DNA of 14,688 nt from JAHFOW01 sp046350595 (GTDB lineage Bacteria; Planctomycetota; Brocadiia; Brocadiales; Brocadiaceae): NCBI GenBank assembly GCA_046350595.1, contig JAXMAC010000086.1, positions 1-14,688 on the forward strand. The letters are read 5' to 3'. The number at the start of each line of letters is the position of its first letter. The first letter of the stretch is position 1. Positions 14,490 through 14,688 of the stretch are shown here, piece by piece. Under the pieces are notes generated by a model. It had not been told where the DNA came from. It was given only the letters and a program-made list of their open reading frames with translations, and searched no databases. The position numbers were made by a program, and so were the translations under genes.

Positions 14490-14644
14490 AGGGCGAGGCT
14501 TTAGCCTTGCCACGAAATGTCATTATGTTAAGGATTATTTAATCAAAACAACCCCCTGAATCCCCCTTTTTTAAGGGGGACTTTTACAGCAGGTGGCTTA
14601 ACTTAATGACATTACCTTGCCACGTGCAACTCTAAAGGGTTGCC
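14490..14644. repeat. Host repeat interrupted by the 100-bp element
   Basis: When the 100-bp insert and one copy of its flanking duplication are removed, the flanks join to a stretch running GGGCGAGGCTTTAGCCTTGC, then CACGTGCAACTCTAAAGGG, then TTGCCCTAC. This has palindromic parts (GGCTTTAGCC; AACTCTAAAGGGTT) and the look of the AAGGCTTTAGCCTTGCC-type dispersed repeats of anammox and other genomes (general knowledge). No frame through it resembles a gene. Confidence 0.5.
14515..14614. mobile_element. 100-bp MITE-like element with target duplication
   Basis: The left end AAATGTCATTATGTTAAG (14515-14532) and the reverse complement of the right end, TAATGTCATTAAGTTAAG (14614-14597), match at 16 of 18 positions. 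The element is flanked by a perfect 10-bp direct repeat CCTTGCCACG (14505-14514 and 14615-14624), as expected of a transposition target duplication. The centre holds an 8-bp hairpin TCCCCCTT / AAGGGGGA (14561-14580). At 100 bp it has no coding capacity and would need a transposase encoded elsewhere. Confidence 0.75.
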
Positions 14645-14688
14645 CTACAAAAACTTTGAAATTCCTTAACATTTAAAACATGCATGGC

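Overview
The window reads as a piece of an AT-leaning, diderm bacterial chromosome. All intact protein genes lie on the minus strand; the only plus-strand coding trace is a broken coiled-coil gene. Several features together fit a planctomycete of the anammox (Brocadiales) type: a solitary V-type ATPase B subunit, a very large exported RCC1-repeat protein, a sigma-54 activator two-component pair, and many small dispersed palindromic repeats. That assignment is an inference from style and gene content, because the window has no rRNA or other marker that settles it.

Layout from low to high coordinate, with genes read right to left. Positions 1-591 hold no gene but carry a ~114-bp dispersed repeat and a GAGACGCAA-type hairpin. 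Next come a terminator and a typical 2-Cys peroxiredoxin (672-1193) with its own good promoter. A second group holds a sensorless membrane histidine kinase, an NtrC-type sigma-54 response regulator and a small zinc-ribbon/two-helix membrane protein (3864 down to 1295). A cold-shock protein (3937-4149) with a long leader and a strong terminator precedes the kinase. The conserved rpsO-pnp pair (6823 down to 4345) covers translation and RNA decay. Upstream of it lie a metallo-beta-lactamase-fold hydrolase, a V-type ATP synthase B subunit and a 68-residue unknown ORF, tightly spaced or overlapping (9203 down to 6955).

Positions 9204-10837 are a gene graveyard. They contain a coiled-coil gene broken by four frameshifts, three copies of a GTGTTAAGTTA-bearing repeat in direct and inverted orientation, CCCGTAGGGG palindromes, and a second copy of the ~114-bp repeat. 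A strong terminator then ends the largest gene, a 1111-residue exported protein made of 21 RCC1-type blades, which equals exactly three seven-bladed propellers. The last 500 bases carry another GAGACGCAA hairpin and a 100-bp MITE-like element with 18-bp inverted ends and a perfect 10-bp flanking duplication, apparently inserted into another repeat.

No CRISPR array, tRNA, rRNA or clear defence system was seen. The points most worth following are the orphan ATPase B subunit, the MITE with its target duplication, the three-propeller protein, and the kinase whose start codon sits directly on a terminator T-tract.
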